Shown in pieces: positions 19,698 through 29,898 of a stretch of 64,000 nt of DNA (its first letter is position 1; the number at the start of each line of letters is the position of its first letter). This DNA is from Yamadazyma tenuis (lineage: Eukaryota > Ascomycota > Pichiomycetes > Serinales > Debaryomycetaceae): contig NC_089461.1 in the NCBI RefSeq assembly GCF_029203305.1, positions 248,001 through 312,000 on the forward strand, given 5' to 3'. The notes below the pieces were generated by a model that was not told where the DNA came from, ran no database searches, and was given only the letters and a program-made list of their open reading frames with translations. Both the position numbers and the translations under genes were made by a program.

Positions 19698-20371
19698 TTG
19701 TGATGTTGTTGTGGGATGACTGGATGATGAATAAAATTTTTGAAGGTCGAGGATGAGTGCGAATTAGAGACGGTGTGAGAGACTGACCACAGACAACACA
19801 AGTATTTCTATTTGTACAAGATGGATGGACTCAAAGTGCACAAACAGAAAGACTGCAAGGATAAGCACATCTAGACGGTGGACACAGGGGTAAAAAGCAA
19901 AGGCACACAGGGTGTAAACCCACTAAAGGCACAATACGCAGAGACAGAGAAAAAAATGTAGCACAATGAATTAATCTGACAAAATGGGCTGGCCGCCAAC
20001 GCCACCAGCATTATCAGAACTGGTCTAAAACATAAAGTGCTATCTATTCTAAAAGACCGGAAACGGAGTGTTAATTGTGGCCAATCTGTTAAAAAGGTCA
20101 AGAAACACTTAGCTGAACGCCGTACCTAGCTCACACAATCACTCATGTGGTGTACTTAAGATACGACTAGGGTCTTTCGGTAGTTGTACTAAAAGTACAA
20201 GTTATATATCTATTAAGAGATAGTATAACCACTACTGATGATTAAAGAAGAAGAAGAAAAAAAATTTCATTTTTGCGGGCTTCTATGTTATTTATATCGC
20301 GACAGTTGTCCGGGTTATGCTCATCTCAGTTGCGAAAATCGATTTAGCTTTGTATCGTTAAACATAACGCT
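19698..20371. other. Divergent intergenic region PAM16-RKM1
   Basis: About 670 bases holding both promoters. I see an A-rich run just before the RKM1 leader (20243-20264) and no supported gene. A short open frame on the minus strand (19871-20101) has no distinguishing features. Confidence 0.5.
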
Positions 20372-22330
20372 ATGGCAACTCAACACCTTGAAAGCTACCA
20401 TAAGTGGCTTTTGGAAAATGCGTTCTGGAATGACGAGGTGGTGGAGACCAAAACTTCATCAATTGGTGGTGTTGGGGTATTTTGGAAGCATCCTGACATG
20501 TTGGAAGATTCTCTTCTCGACGGAGTGTTACTTAGAGTACCCAAATCAAACATCTTATCCTCCAAGAATTCCCTGATCTATAACTTGCTTGTGGATCACC
20601 AAGAGATCTACGGCGACATGGTCCCTGATATCAACCTTAGTGAGGGAATGCACTCATTGATTATTGCATTTGTGTATGAATTGTCTATGGGTCAGTCTTC
20701 GCCCTGGTACGACTACTTGAAGGCAATTGATCCACAGGCCACAAACATTGAATTGCCAATCTGTTTGTGGACCCATACACAAAGAGAATTGCTCAACAAT
20801 ACCGAGTGCAAAACCTTGGGAATGCTCCACATGGACGAATTGGTAGCTCTTTTTGAGGAGTGTATCAGGTTTGCCAAAAACAACGCCAAATACGTTGATA
20901 TACCGTCTATTTTTAAAATAGAGCTGTCGGTCAAGGACGACCAGAAGTTTGCTGAGTACAAGAAAAACCTAACAGTGTTTGGAGCTTGTATCCAATCGGT
21001 AGTGTCGAGAGCTTTCCAGGTGGATGATTTCCATGGTCCTTCCTTGGTACCAGGTGCTGATTTGTTTAACCATTTATCGCCTACAATCGACGATGAAGGG
21101 CAAGTCATCGAAAGAGAGAACGTCCATTTTGTGTGTGATGGGGGTGAAAATGTATGTGGAGAGTGTGGAGAGCATGAATGTGATCATATGTTTGAGGACA
21201 GTGATGAGGACGATGACAGCGATGAACATCTCGAGGAACATGAACACCAGAATGGATGCCCATGTTCTGACCAGGAAGATGGCAACAACGGGGATGAAGA
21301 CATAGATGTGTCAGCAGTGGAGTACAGTGATGTGGAAGTTGAGGAGTCCGAGGCCGAGCAGGAACTGGAACAAGAGCTGCAAACTGACGAGGTGGGCGAC
21401 GACTCCAGCTCGGACTCAGAGGTGGGTGAAATCACCATGGAGCTCATTCAACAGCTCGAAAGAGAAGAGAATGAAGATAGTGACAGCGACGAAGAAAGTG
21501 AACCAGCCGAAGACAATTTCATTGAAGACACCAATAGTGATGCTGATACCACTGTCAACCAAGACTTGAAAATGCAACTCTTGGATAGTTCCAAGTGTGT
21601 GGATATCGTATTAACAAGCTTACCTCTGGCTGAGTACGACTTTGAGGTGTTCAATACATATGGAAATGACCTTCCTAATCCTTACTTGTTGCAAAGGTAT
21701 GGATTCGTGTGCAAGCCCAACGAGGCCAACATCAATGACTCATGTCTGTTACAGGAACAACTTACCAAGTATGTTTCTGGTCTTGAGTCGAGAAGCGGCA
21801 CCAATAAGGCCAACCAGCTAAAAGCCAAACTCAGTTGGTTGGAGCTGAATTTTGACTTGGTGGCAGAAATCGTTCACGAAGTCAGCCGAGCCCAACTAGA
21901 CGATGATGACGACGATGAAGACGATGAGGATGATGATAATGATCCAGAAGATGACGAGTACAATTTTCCCGAAGACTGGAGACTGTCTGTAAAAGTCCAT
22001 TTCAACGGCAGTCTCAGCATTCACACATTTTTGATCTTGCGATTAATTCTACTCCCGTTCAAAATTTTCTACCTCAAATTGCATAAGTGTAGGAAGTCCA
22101 AACTAGACCAGCAGATCGTGAAGTATTTATTGGACACCGACTCCTACGAAACTGAAATCAACAAGATCTTAAAGGGATGGTGCGAGAACAAACTAAAAGG
22201 ATATCCGCTGCTAAAACCTCTCAATCACAAGCATGAGAACTCCACCGATATTGTGAGATTTGAAACGACTAAGAACTTGGTTGAGCAGGAAGTAGCAATT
22301 ATTGAAAGAGCCCTTTCTGTTCTTTCCTAA
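20372..22330 (+). CDS. RKM1: SET-domain ribosomal lysine methyltransferase Rkm1
   Basis: A 652-residue SET-domain protein methyltransferase of the Rubisco-LSMT/SETD6 type. Baker's yeast Rkm1 dimethylates Rpl23 (uL14). Matching features are LLRVPKSNILSSKNS, the SLIIAFVYE segment, GPSLVPGADLFNHLSP (the conserved ADLFNH loop of the SET domain), a Cys-rich stretch GGENVCGECGEHECDHMF resembling the D-x-C-D-K-C-G-E region of Rkm1, CVDIVLTSLP and LLQRYGFVCKPNE. The C-terminus EVAIIERALSVLS resembles the family ending. Acidic insertions at about 270-395 and 508-528 make it longer than the roughly 580-residue yeast protein. The assignment to Rkm1 over other Rkm/Efm members comes from recalled family features and needs an alignment. 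Confidence 0.78.
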   Translation: MATQHLESYHKWLLENAFWNDEVVETKTSSIGGVGVFWKHPDMLEDSLLDGVLLRVPKSNILSSKNSLIYNLLVDHQEIYGDMVPDINLSEGMHSLIIAFVYELSMGQSSPWYDYLKAIDPQATNIELPICLWTHTQRELLNNTECKTLGMLHMDELVALFEECIRFAKNNAKYVDIPSIFKIELSVKDDQKFAEYKKNLTVFGACIQSVVSRAFQVDDFHGPSLVPGADLFNHLSPTIDDEGQVIERENVHFVCDGGENVCGECGEHECDHMFEDSDEDDDSDEHLEEHEHQNGCPCSDQEDGNNGDEDIDVSAVEYSDVEVEESEAEQELEQELQTDEVGDDSSSDSEVGEITMELIQQLEREENEDSDSDEESEPAEDNFIEDTNSDADTTVNQDLKMQLLDSSKCVDIVLTSLPLAEYDFEVFNTYGNDLPNPYLLQRYGFVCKPNEANINDSCLLQEQLTKYVSGLESRSGTNKANQLKAKLSWLELNFDLVAEIVHEVSRAQLDDDDDDEDDEDDDNDPEDDEYNFPEDWRLSVKVHFNGSLSIHTFLILRLILLPFKIFYLKLHKCRKSKLDQQIVKYLLDTDSYETEINKILKGWCENKLKGYPLLKPLNHKHENSTDIVRFETTKNLVEQEVAIIERALSVLS

Positions 22331-22480
22331 TGGTGCTTCTGGTTGCACCAGTGCACTTTTTCGCAGTAAAAGTTTCCGCATCTATTTGTAAAACACCAAG
22401 TCCCGTATCACTAAGATTGCCAACCAACATTTATATACCTGTTTAGCCTGGTTTTAAATCAACCAACATACCCATTACCT

Positions 22481-24202
22481 ATGTCAGAAGAAGAGTATTC
22501 GGGCGCCAGTGACGACTTTGAGTTCGAAGACCAAGTCTCAGACTTTTCTTTTGATAATGAGTCTCAAGACGGATACGCATCAGACACTAGCGAGAAACAA
22601 ATTGACCACCCCAGCAATGCCCTCAAGAGCAAAACCCTACGGAATAAGGATGTGGAATATTCAGTATCAACATTAGAGGACTTTGTATTTGACGAATTCA
22701 TTTTGTTGGCCAACCGGATCCAGCTGCAACTTTTAGTGATGGACTTTGATGAAGTGTTGATGATGCTACATCACTGCAAGTGGCAACAGGAGGAACTAAT
22801 GGACCGGTTCTACGACAACAGAGAAAAACTTTTGGCTGACTGTGGCATAAACAAGTCCAACGATACTGTTTGTGGATTCAATCATGTGAGTCTGTTTCTG
22901 TGTTCTATCTGCTGTGAAGACTACAGTGCAGTGGAAACGTTTTCCCTTTCATGTGGACATGAATTTTGCATCAACTGCTACGGCTCGTACGTGCGCACAG
23001 AAGTTACACTAGGAAACTTGATACGGTGCATGATACCTTCGTGCAACTTGAGTATTCCCCATATGGTTGTACAGGCTATCTACGATAAGTCAGATAAAAA
23101 ACTACCTGATTTTGGTGCCGTCGAAGTCCAAAAGCCCTCCAAATCAAGAGACAAGACTCACGGTGAGTACAGCCACAACGTGCTTCTCAAAGCTGCTACA
23201 ATATCCCATATTCTGGGGAGAAAGGTAAACTATAAATGGTGCCCGGCCCCAGACTGCGATGGTCTTGTCCATTTGCTTAAGGCTCGCAAAACAGGCCAGT
23301 CCCGATTGGAGGATGTAAACGAGTTTGAGGAGCTAGTTGACAGTGAGAGTGCTGACCTCCAGTCGATTCCCATTGTTTTGTGTCCCAGAGATCATGAATT
23401 CTGCTACGCATGTCAGTACGAAAACCACTTACCGTGCACTTGTTTGTTGGTGAAAAGGTGGATCAAAAAGTGCAACGACGACTCAGAAACCGTCAACTGG
23501 ATCGATGCCAACACCAGGGCGTGCCCGCTGTGTACCGCATCCATCGAGAAAAACGGAGGATGTAATCACATGACGTGCTCGACGTGCAAACATCAGTTTT
23601 GCTGGATATGCCTTGGAGAATGGTCTCTCCATGGCACCAACTACTTTCGGTGTAATTCGTTCCTGTCTGATATGAAGGAACAAATAGGTGAACAGAAAAA
23701 GGTCAAGAGAGAGAGCCTTCAAAGGTATCTACACTATTACAAGCGGTTTGCTCTTCACGAGTCATCCATGAAGGGAGACATCAAGACGTTGGACAAGGTG
23801 CACCAGAAGATGTCGATTTTTATGGAGGAGCAGCTGAAGACCAATCCCAACATTCTATCGTGGATCGATGTTCAGTTCCTTCAAGACGCATTCCGGGCCT
23901 TGACTAGTGGACGTAAGACATTGAAATGGGCTTACTGTTTCGGATTTTACCTCCAAAAAGGAAACTATGCAGATGTGTTTGAGCAGATCCAGGAGTACTT
24001 GAGTCGAAGTGTAGAGGACTTGTCAAAGATATTTGAGCAGATCATTCATAAGGATAATCGAGGTAAAAGCACAGCTATTATTATGAACCAGAAACTAGAC
24101 ATTATGAACTTGAGTTCGTTGATCACGAAACGACGTAAGACTTTGATGGAGTGTGCATCGAGCGGTCTTGCCGATGGGCTCTTGAAGCTCGAGATGTTAT
24201 AG
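22481..24202 (+). CDS. HEL1: RBR-type E3 ubiquitin ligase Hel1 (Ariadne family)
   Basis: A 573-residue RING-IBR-RING ligase. Yeast Hel1 takes part in degradation of excess histones. The N-terminus is acidic. RING1 starts near residue 140 (CSICCEDY, LSCGHEFCINCYGSYV). The IBR follows, with WCPAPDCDGLV and CPRDHEFCYACQYENHLPCTC. RING2 starts near 347 with CPLCTASIEKNGGCNHMTC, including the catalytic Cys in GGCNHM near residue 359, then HQFCWICLGEWSLHG. The C-terminal Ariadne helical domain follows. CTG codons occur at 22892, 22898 and 23528, in places where Ser is as plausible as Leu. Length is near that of yeast Hel1 (551). Confidence 0.92.
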   Translation: MSEEEYSGASDDFEFEDQVSDFSFDNESQDGYASDTSEKQIDHPSNALKSKTLRNKDVEYSVSTLEDFVFDEFILLANRIQLQLLVMDFDEVLMMLHHCKWQQEELMDRFYDNREKLLADCGINKSNDTVCGFNHVSLFLCSICCEDYSAVETFSLSCGHEFCINCYGSYVRTEVTLGNLIRCMIPSCNLSIPHMVVQAIYDKSDKKLPDFGAVEVQKPSKSRDKTHGEYSHNVLLKAATISHILGRKVNYKWCPAPDCDGLVHLLKARKTGQSRLEDVNEFEELVDSESADLQSIPIVLCPRDHEFCYACQYENHLPCTCLLVKRWIKKCNDDSETVNWIDANTRACPLCTASIEKNGGCNHMTCSTCKHQFCWICLGEWSLHGTNYFRCNSFLSDMKEQIGEQKKVKRESLQRYLHYYKRFALHESSMKGDIKTLDKVHQKMSIFMEEQLKTNPNILSWIDVQFLQDAFRALTSGRKTLKWAYCFGFYLQKGNYADVFEQIQEYLSRSVEDLSKIFEQIIHKDNRGKSTAIIMNQKLDIMNLSSLITKRRKTLMECASSGLADGLLKLEML

Positions 24203-24455
24203 GAATCCGAATCTTTAGTGAGGTAACCATGTTCTACCATACAATACCCATACTGAATATGCTGGTCTATACCCAAGTATTTTACATTTTACATTTTTGA
24301 ATTCTCACTCTCTCAATGGCTATTCCAATCTAATCTCTTATCTTCAAATGAAAAACAGCTATCACTGCGGCTTATCGCCCAAACATTAAAATTAATGAAT
24401 TGGACCCAATTCACAATTACATGATCCATCTCCTTCACCAGTACCACTAGCATTC

Positions 24456-26015
24456 ATGTCTGATCTAGAAGAGTCCCGTCGAAGTCGGAGTCGGGTCAGG
24501 GGTGGTCTTAATAAACTGTTTCGCATCCAAGACGAAACTATTCACACCTCCACTAATGTCAAACAACCACTGGAAGCATACCATGACAGGCCACATAGAT
24601 CTCTATCCCGCCTAAGCCAAGCCACATCAACCCGAAGCACCAACTCCGACAACCAGCTCCTCCAACAAGCCCTCCAAAACCAAAATCTACGAAACTCGGA
24701 ATCTCATAAGCTTACAGGTAAAGCCCACCCCAAAGCACTGGATATCACCATAGACGTGCGACCTGCCATCAAGAGATGGAACTCCATCCAGTATCTCCCC
24801 CAAGATTCCAAAGAACCAAAGAACATCGGTGATCCCACCAGTCTTTCCCCGTTGACAGTGATAAAGGACCAATACAATACCAGAATGCCGGTCAGCAACT
24901 ATGCTGCTGCCACAGACAACTACTATCGGGATCTCGATGGGAATGATGCTCCTCCACAACCACAGCCAATTAAAGACCTCAAACTAGCAGAGGTTTCTTC
25001 TCCTCCTCCAGATTCCATCACCAACAAAATCTACAATAAAATGGTCAAACTCTTACATCTGAGCAACACCAGCACCTTCACAGATACGGATCGGCTTCTA
25101 GAGTCAGGCCCGTCTCTCCATCCAAAGTCATCTTTGGCAACAAACACCACCTCGCTTCTGAAGTACCAGAGCGAGCTGGATGACGAATCGGAAGAAGACT
25201 TAACCACGGCAGATAGAGACGAAGCGTTTGACTCGTGGGCGTCTCCCAACGTGAACTTGAACGAAGGCACTGTGCTAAACGACATCAACATCAACAGTAT
25301 CATGGATGAAATCAATGACTTCCAAAGTAACTTTGTAAGGAAGTACAACGCTACCACCCCTCAGGACGAGTTGGTACTGTCATCAAGTCGAGTTCAGCAA
25401 AAGATCTTGGACCACAGAGACTTGCACAGTCAAGAGAGCGATCCAGTCTCGAGCTCTTCCAGCTATTTCAGTCTTAAGCTGATCAACTCTTCGCTCAATC
25501 AGATGTTTGGAGACCACAACTTCAAGATCCAGCATGAAACCATCCTGCTGCAATATAACCAGATTCGATTTCGATTCGCCTGCAACACTGATATCAGCTT
25601 GTACACTATTGGTGGAGAGCCAGTGGATAGTTGTGACAAGTCCATTCTTTCGTTGAGATCGAATATTGGTCCGTTGGGGTTTTTGAACAGGCAAAAACTT
25701 CTTGCTTCGCATGGACTTGGGGTGCTAGCTCAAAGCTCCAGCTCTCCCGAGTGTCATACAGACCTTGGCATCGGTGACACAGATGCGTACCTCAAAGAGC
25801 TTTGGAAATCTGAGATGGACAGCCTTTTCCCAGAAACACAAGCCCCCAAAACCCCACAAACACCGCAGTTCAATGAGGGAACAGCTCTTCCCAGTCCCAT
25901 TCAGCTGCAGAGGCCCGACTCCACAGTCCGGTTGTCGAACCGCTCATCATTCGAAGTGATCAAGTCAAACACCAGTTTTGCTGAGCTTGCTGGTAAAGTG
26001 AGGTTGCAAAACTAA
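24456..26015 (+). CDS. Hypothetical protein, 519 residues
   Basis: A complete frame with a clear ATG but no recognised family. The N-terminus is Arg/Ser-rich (SRRSRSRVRGGLNKLFRIQDE) and could be phosphorylated. Residues 50-340 are low-complexity with Asn, Ser, Gln and acidic clusters (ELDDESEEDLTTADRDEAFDSW). An apparently folded part lies at about 345-430: YFSLKLINSSLNQMFGDHNFKIQHETILLQYNQIRFRFACNTD. The C-terminus is Pro/Ser/Thr-rich. No membrane segments are seen. It lies between HEL1 and GMH1 on the same strand, and codon use is like that of its neighbours. Confidence 0.7.
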   Translation: MSDLEESRRSRSRVRGGLNKLFRIQDETIHTSTNVKQPLEAYHDRPHRSLSRLSQATSTRSTNSDNQLLQQALQNQNLRNSESHKLTGKAHPKALDITIDVRPAIKRWNSIQYLPQDSKEPKNIGDPTSLSPLTVIKDQYNTRMPVSNYAAATDNYYRDLDGNDAPPQPQPIKDLKLAEVSSPPPDSITNKIYNKMVKLLHLSNTSTFTDTDRLLESGPSLHPKSSLATNTTSLLKYQSELDDESEEDLTTADRDEAFDSWASPNVNLNEGTVLNDININSIMDEINDFQSNFVRKYNATTPQDELVLSSSRVQQKILDHRDLHSQESDPVSSSSSYFSLKLINSSLNQMFGDHNFKIQHETILLQYNQIRFRFACNTDISLYTIGGEPVDSCDKSILSLRSNIGPLGFLNRQKLLASHGLGVLAQSSSSPECHTDLGIGDTDAYLKELWKSEMDSLFPETQAPKTPQTPQFNEGTALPSPIQLQRPDSTVRLSNRSSFEVIKSNTSFAELAGKVRLQN

Positions 26016-26206
26016 CCTCCATAGAAGATTTATTACACAACTGTGGAAAAACTCTTGTAGACATTTATTCCTCTGCTATTAGTATCCAATTATAGGCTGT
26101 TTGTATACTGTTCCCAATTATATTTGTGTTCTTCCACAAACCTGCTGCAAATTGGTTGGCTTAGAAAGTGCGACTCGAATTATTTACCAGTCTTGTCACT
26201 ATCCTC

Positions 26207-27175
26207 ATGAGCAAACGGTTTAATTTACCTTACACAACCCAGGACCTTTTCCCGCCAGATCTCAGCATGCCTTCGTTTCTGCAAACACGGCCCGATTCAA
26301 TTTCAGGTTCATCAATGGTTTCCAGCTTGCCGTTTACACCAGTCCCCAATTCGTATTCCACCTCATCAACATTTGCGAACGGTACTTCCAGCTCTAATTC
26401 TACCCAATCCCTCCACAAAATGTTTAAACGGTTCTTCAAGCCCAAGACACTCGACTTTGAGACCGCCATGTGGGAGATCTTCCAACTCATCATAAATCCC
26501 CGCAAAATGTATCGATCTCAGTACTACTATAAGCAATATCAGACCAGCGGGAAGAACAACTATGCCCGAGACGACCCATCATTTTTGATTCTCTTGACCT
26601 TGTTTCTCAGCATAAGTGCAGTGGCGTGGGGGTTGGCATACTCGCCACATGCACTAGACATTTTGAAACTCATTGTTTACATGGTGGTGATAGACTTCTT
26701 CTTGACGGGGATTATGATCTCGACCATCAGCTGGTTGGTCTCCAACAAGATCTTCAGCAACTCCTGGGGCGTCACCTCACAAAATCGGTACAATGTCAAC
26801 TACATCGAGTGGAGTTTCTGCTTCGACGTGCACTGCAACTCGTTTCTCATCATCTGGTGTCTCTTGTATTTGGTGCAGTTTATTCTCCTACCAATTATCA
26901 CCATCAAGAAGTCGTTCATGTCGCTCTTATTGGCCAACACCCTTTACTTTGTGTCAATCGGCTACTACTTTGTCATAACCTTCTACGGATTTAATTCGTT
27001 GCCGTTTGTCAACACTCAGAGCATCAACTCCAACAACCAAAATGACAGTCCGGTAAGAACTATGCAGTTGATTCTCGTGGTGGGAATCTTGCCAGCATTG
27101 GCAGTGACATGGTTCTTGAGCTTGTGTCTAAAGATCAACGTGGCATGCATTATGATCGACTTGTACTTCAACTAG
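26207..27175 (+). CDS. GMH1: Golgi membrane protein Gmh1 (UNC-50 family)
   Basis: A 322-residue polytopic protein of the UNC-50 family. Yeast Gmh1 is a Golgi membrane protein linked to the Arf-GEF Gea1/2. An N-terminal Ser-rich cytosolic part is followed by MFKRFFKPKTLDFETAMWEIFQLIINPRKMYRSQYYYKQ, the most conserved UNC-50 block. About five to six hydrophobic segments follow, with SQNRYNVNYIEWSFCFDVHCNSF, another family hallmark, between them. The start is the ATG at 26207; the frame is open upstream but contains only a GTG. It converges on IML2, with 32 bases between the stops. Confidence 0.93.
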   Translation: MSKRFNLPYTTQDLFPPDLSMPSFLQTRPDSISGSSMVSSLPFTPVPNSYSTSSTFANGTSSSNSTQSLHKMFKRFFKPKTLDFETAMWEIFQLIINPRKMYRSQYYYKQYQTSGKNNYARDDPSFLILLTLFLSISAVAWGLAYSPHALDILKLIVYMVVIDFFLTGIMISTISWLVSNKIFSNSWGVTSQNRYNVNYIEWSFCFDVHCNSFLIIWCLLYLVQFILLPIITIKKSFMSLLLANTLYFVSIGYYFVITFYGFNSLPFVNTQSINSNNQNDSPVRTMQLILVVGILPALAVTWFLSLCLKINVACIMIDLYFN

Positions 27176-27207
27176 GGTGCTGTTTGTGTATGCTATAACC
27201 TATGTAC

Positions 27208-29808
27208 TTACCGTTTGGTCTGAGCAAGTTGGTCCAACTTCTCGCTGGCAGCTTTGATTCTCATGTTGGTTCTGTTACTTAATTCGTAGTCTCCCGTATC
27301 ACTAATAGTACTTGCTTTCTTCAACCAGCTCTTACTTTCATTCGCAACATCTTGTACGTCAAACTCGGGCTTACTGGTCTTTAACAACCACACAAACATC
27401 GTCTTCTCGTACAAGACCGTGGGGCACAAGTAGGGACTGTAGTTCAACCGGTTGAACTTGAAGGGGGAGTCCAGAACTACGAATTTGGAAATGACATGCG
27501 AGTCTAGCACACTCAATCCGGTGGAAATCTCCCCCAATGACCGAAGGCATAACGATTGCAAAAAGTATCTGATCATGGCTTCGTCTTCGGTTTCAGGGAT
27601 TACGGCGTACCCAGCTTCGGAGTATGGAGTGCCTTCATCACCTGAGTACCCCAATAATTTAATAGCCATAAGCAATTCTTTTGTACCCATGCGATTGTAT
27701 GCGTTCCAGAAGTACATCAACTCATGGATGATAGATGTTCCCATGAGGTCCACAAACGCCACATCCGGATACTGCTTTTCCCGCTCCTCTAATTGCTTGT
27801 ACTTCCTCAAAACAAACTTATCAAATGGAAGCTGTTTGTTTCCGCCTCCAATCCCACCTTTTCTACCTGTGGCATTGGCCCCGTGTCCTGGAATATAAGT
27901 GGGGGCTAACTTGATATACTTCTTTGCCAATTGAGCGTAGTGCTTCAACTTTTCGGCTTTTTCCTCCTCCGTATCGTACTCAACCAACCCCATTTTAATC
28001 ATCCGGTACTTTGCTGCGTACGAAGACCCACACATGAGCAAATAAGCACTCTTGCACCACGAACTCATGTCTATCAACAGGAGAAAGTCTCTGGCGGCAA
28101 GGTCAAACTCATGGTCAAAGCAATAGAAGGTTCCTCGGTCAAACACCAATAATGATTCGGCCTGTTGCATCTGGATCTTGTTGTTCGGATCGTCTGTAAA
28201 CCCTTGCATCTGTTCAATGGCCTTCTTCAATTGTCCGTGTGATGCTAACACACGGCCCTGCTGTAACACCCACAACGCATTATGAGGGAAAATGGTTCTG
28301 GCCTTATCCAACAATTGGGGTGTGTAGAAGTCCGGGTTCATCAAGATCTTGTCGAGTTCACTATCGGAAATCGAGGTTCGGGCCCCAATATCAATGATGA
28401 CAGAGACATTGGCATTGGTGTGCTCTGGTAATTGAAATCCTTGATCCACAAACTGCACCGGCCCGTCGTAAAATACCAACAAGCACAACAACGCAAGGTC
28501 TCCATGGATGTTCCGACAGGTAATAGCATTTCTCCAGAGAAGCCTCAACCCTACGTCTCTCTCTCCTTTGAATCCCACAATTGCCAATACCTTCCCAATG
28601 GTTGGGGGGATCAATGAAAGCACCACCTGGAGAATCCCAAAGCAAAGCTGCACCCCCGAGTGGATGAACTCGTCGATGGTCGAGACATGCAAGTAGGTGT
28701 CGTTTCTTTCAGTAGAAGATTCGGTCAAAATAGAGGCACCCCCATAGGAATCAGCATAGTGAGGATCGGTCACCGAAGTTGTCAAGTCGGCCGACTCATC
28801 TAAAGTATCGAGAGCATCCGAGAACTCATCGTCATCCGAGTCGTCGTCATCAGCACCGGTAGCTGGAGCCTCATCGGTTCTAAAGGCAGTATTGGCTTCA
28901 GCTCGAGGAGAAACACCTCTTTGGTGTCCAGTCATCAAGGAGCTCTTCTTTCTCGTCAACGACGCCGCCGACAGTGTGGCCGAGAAGTTGGCAAATAAGT
29001 TGACTTTCTTGGGGTCGATAGAGTTACCGAGGTTCGTACCTTCGACCCGGGACTTTCTCATCTGGAAAACAGCCTCCAAATCCTTCATCAACTTAAAGTC
29101 TGGAGGTAACGTCGACGTCTTCTCATCCACAAGACCAGGCAAGTCGACGGAGCTCACACTACTATTATTCTGAAACACCTTGGAAGACTGTTTTCTCAAC
29201 CTAGAGAGGTTCCTATTGAAAATCGGCTCCAGGTCTTTGATTCGCTTATAAACCGCATCCAACGTGTGGTATGCCTTCCGTAACTTGTACAAAGCCTTGG
29301 CACTCTCCACCACCCCGTTGTTCTCCTGCAACAACATCAAGAGGGCATTCAATAAGGTGGATTCAGCATGGGTCACTTGAAACTCGGTTCCTGGCGGATA
29401 GATATAGGAAGTCACGAGGTTGTACCTGACGTTGTACTTTGCATTTTCTACCAGGGCGCTTTCGGCCCCCGATAACGTTTGGTGGGCTTTAGCCATGACC
29501 TCCGGCTCGAATCCCAAGGTGGCTTCAATGAACTCCATCACTCCTAATGCCAAGTGGAAAATCCCTACCGGTTGGTCGGACTCCAGGGTTTTGTTCTCCT
29601 GCAACTTTTTCTTCAACAAGTCGGTTCCTTCGGACGATCGGTCGTCAAGCAAGAAGTCCATGGCCTTTAGAGCCACCTCGAAGTCATGGACTTGTTTCAA
29701 TATAGGTCCGTATAGTTTATCGTCATTATTGCTACCGAGCAGGTGTTGCAGCAGCTGGGATGATAACAGAAGCAACAGCGCTTTCTTGCGTAAACCTTTC
29801 AACATCAT
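27208..29808 (-). CDS. IML2: Iml2-like inclusion body clearance protein (DUF3808/TPR39)
   Basis: An 866-residue protein of the Iml2/YKR018C family, which in yeast is needed for lipid-droplet-assisted clearance of protein inclusions. Recognisable blocks include ALKAMDFLLDDR near the N-terminus, GVMEFIEATLGFEPEVMAKAHQTL, SYIYPPGTEFQVTHAESTLLNALLM, a central acidic linker (DDDDSDDDEFSDALDTLDES, about residues 317-336), GVQLCFGILQVVLSLIPPTIGKVLAIVGFKGERDVGL, and C-terminal TPR-like helices ending RIKAASEKLDQLAQTKR. Two consecutive ATGs start the frame. Its promoter is short: a transporter relic begins about 90 bases upstream on the other strand. Confidence 0.85.
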   Translation of the reverse strand: MMLKGLRKKALLLLLSSQLLQHLLGSNNDDKLYGPILKQVHDFEVALKAMDFLLDDRSSEGTDLLKKKLQENKTLESDQPVGIFHLALGVMEFIEATLGFEPEVMAKAHQTLSGAESALVENAKYNVRYNLVTSYIYPPGTEFQVTHAESTLLNALLMLLQENNGVVESAKALYKLRKAYHTLDAVYKRIKDLEPIFNRNLSRLRKQSSKVFQNNSSVSSVDLPGLVDEKTSTLPPDFKLMKDLEAVFQMRKSRVEGTNLGNSIDPKKVNLFANFSATLSAASLTRKKSSLMTGHQRGVSPRAEANTAFRTDEAPATGADDDDSDDDEFSDALDTLDESADLTTSVTDPHYADSYGGASILTESSTERNDTYLHVSTIDEFIHSGVQLCFGILQVVLSLIPPTIGKVLAIVGFKGERDVGLRLLWRNAITCRNIHGDLALLCLLVFYDGPVQFVDQGFQLPEHTNANVSVIIDIGARTSISDSELDKILMNPDFYTPQLLDKARTIFPHNALWVLQQGRVLASHGQLKKAIEQMQGFTDDPNNKIQMQQAESLLVFDRGTFYCFDHEFDLAARDFLLLIDMSSWCKSAYLLMCGSSYAAKYRMIKMGLVEYDTEEEKAEKLKHYAQLAKKYIKLAPTYIPGHGANATGRKGGIGGGNKQLPFDKFVLRKYKQLEEREKQYPDVAFVDLMGTSIIHELMYFWNAYNRMGTKELLMAIKLLGYSGDEGTPYSEAGYAVIPETEDEAMIRYFLQSLCLRSLGEISTGLSVLDSHVISKFVVLDSPFKFNRLNYSPYLCPTVLYEKTMFVWLLKTSKPEFDVQDVANESKSWLKKASTISDTGDYELSNRTNMRIKAASEKLDQLAQTKR

Positions 29809-29898
29809 GCAACAAAGTGTGACAAGCGGGGTGTCTGACGATGACGGGGCAACTCTGAAAATATGGTGATACTTTAGTTATGGTTTAAGGTGTCACTC

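Noticed and set aside
26168..26206. Upstream extension of GMH1 beginning at GTG
   Set aside because: Not an ATG start; the ATG at 26207 gives a normal N-terminus. The same reasoning trimmed the starts of the Dcr2-like gene, ZTA1, PDB1, AXL2, SCS3, MED31 and the acetyl-CoA transporter gene.
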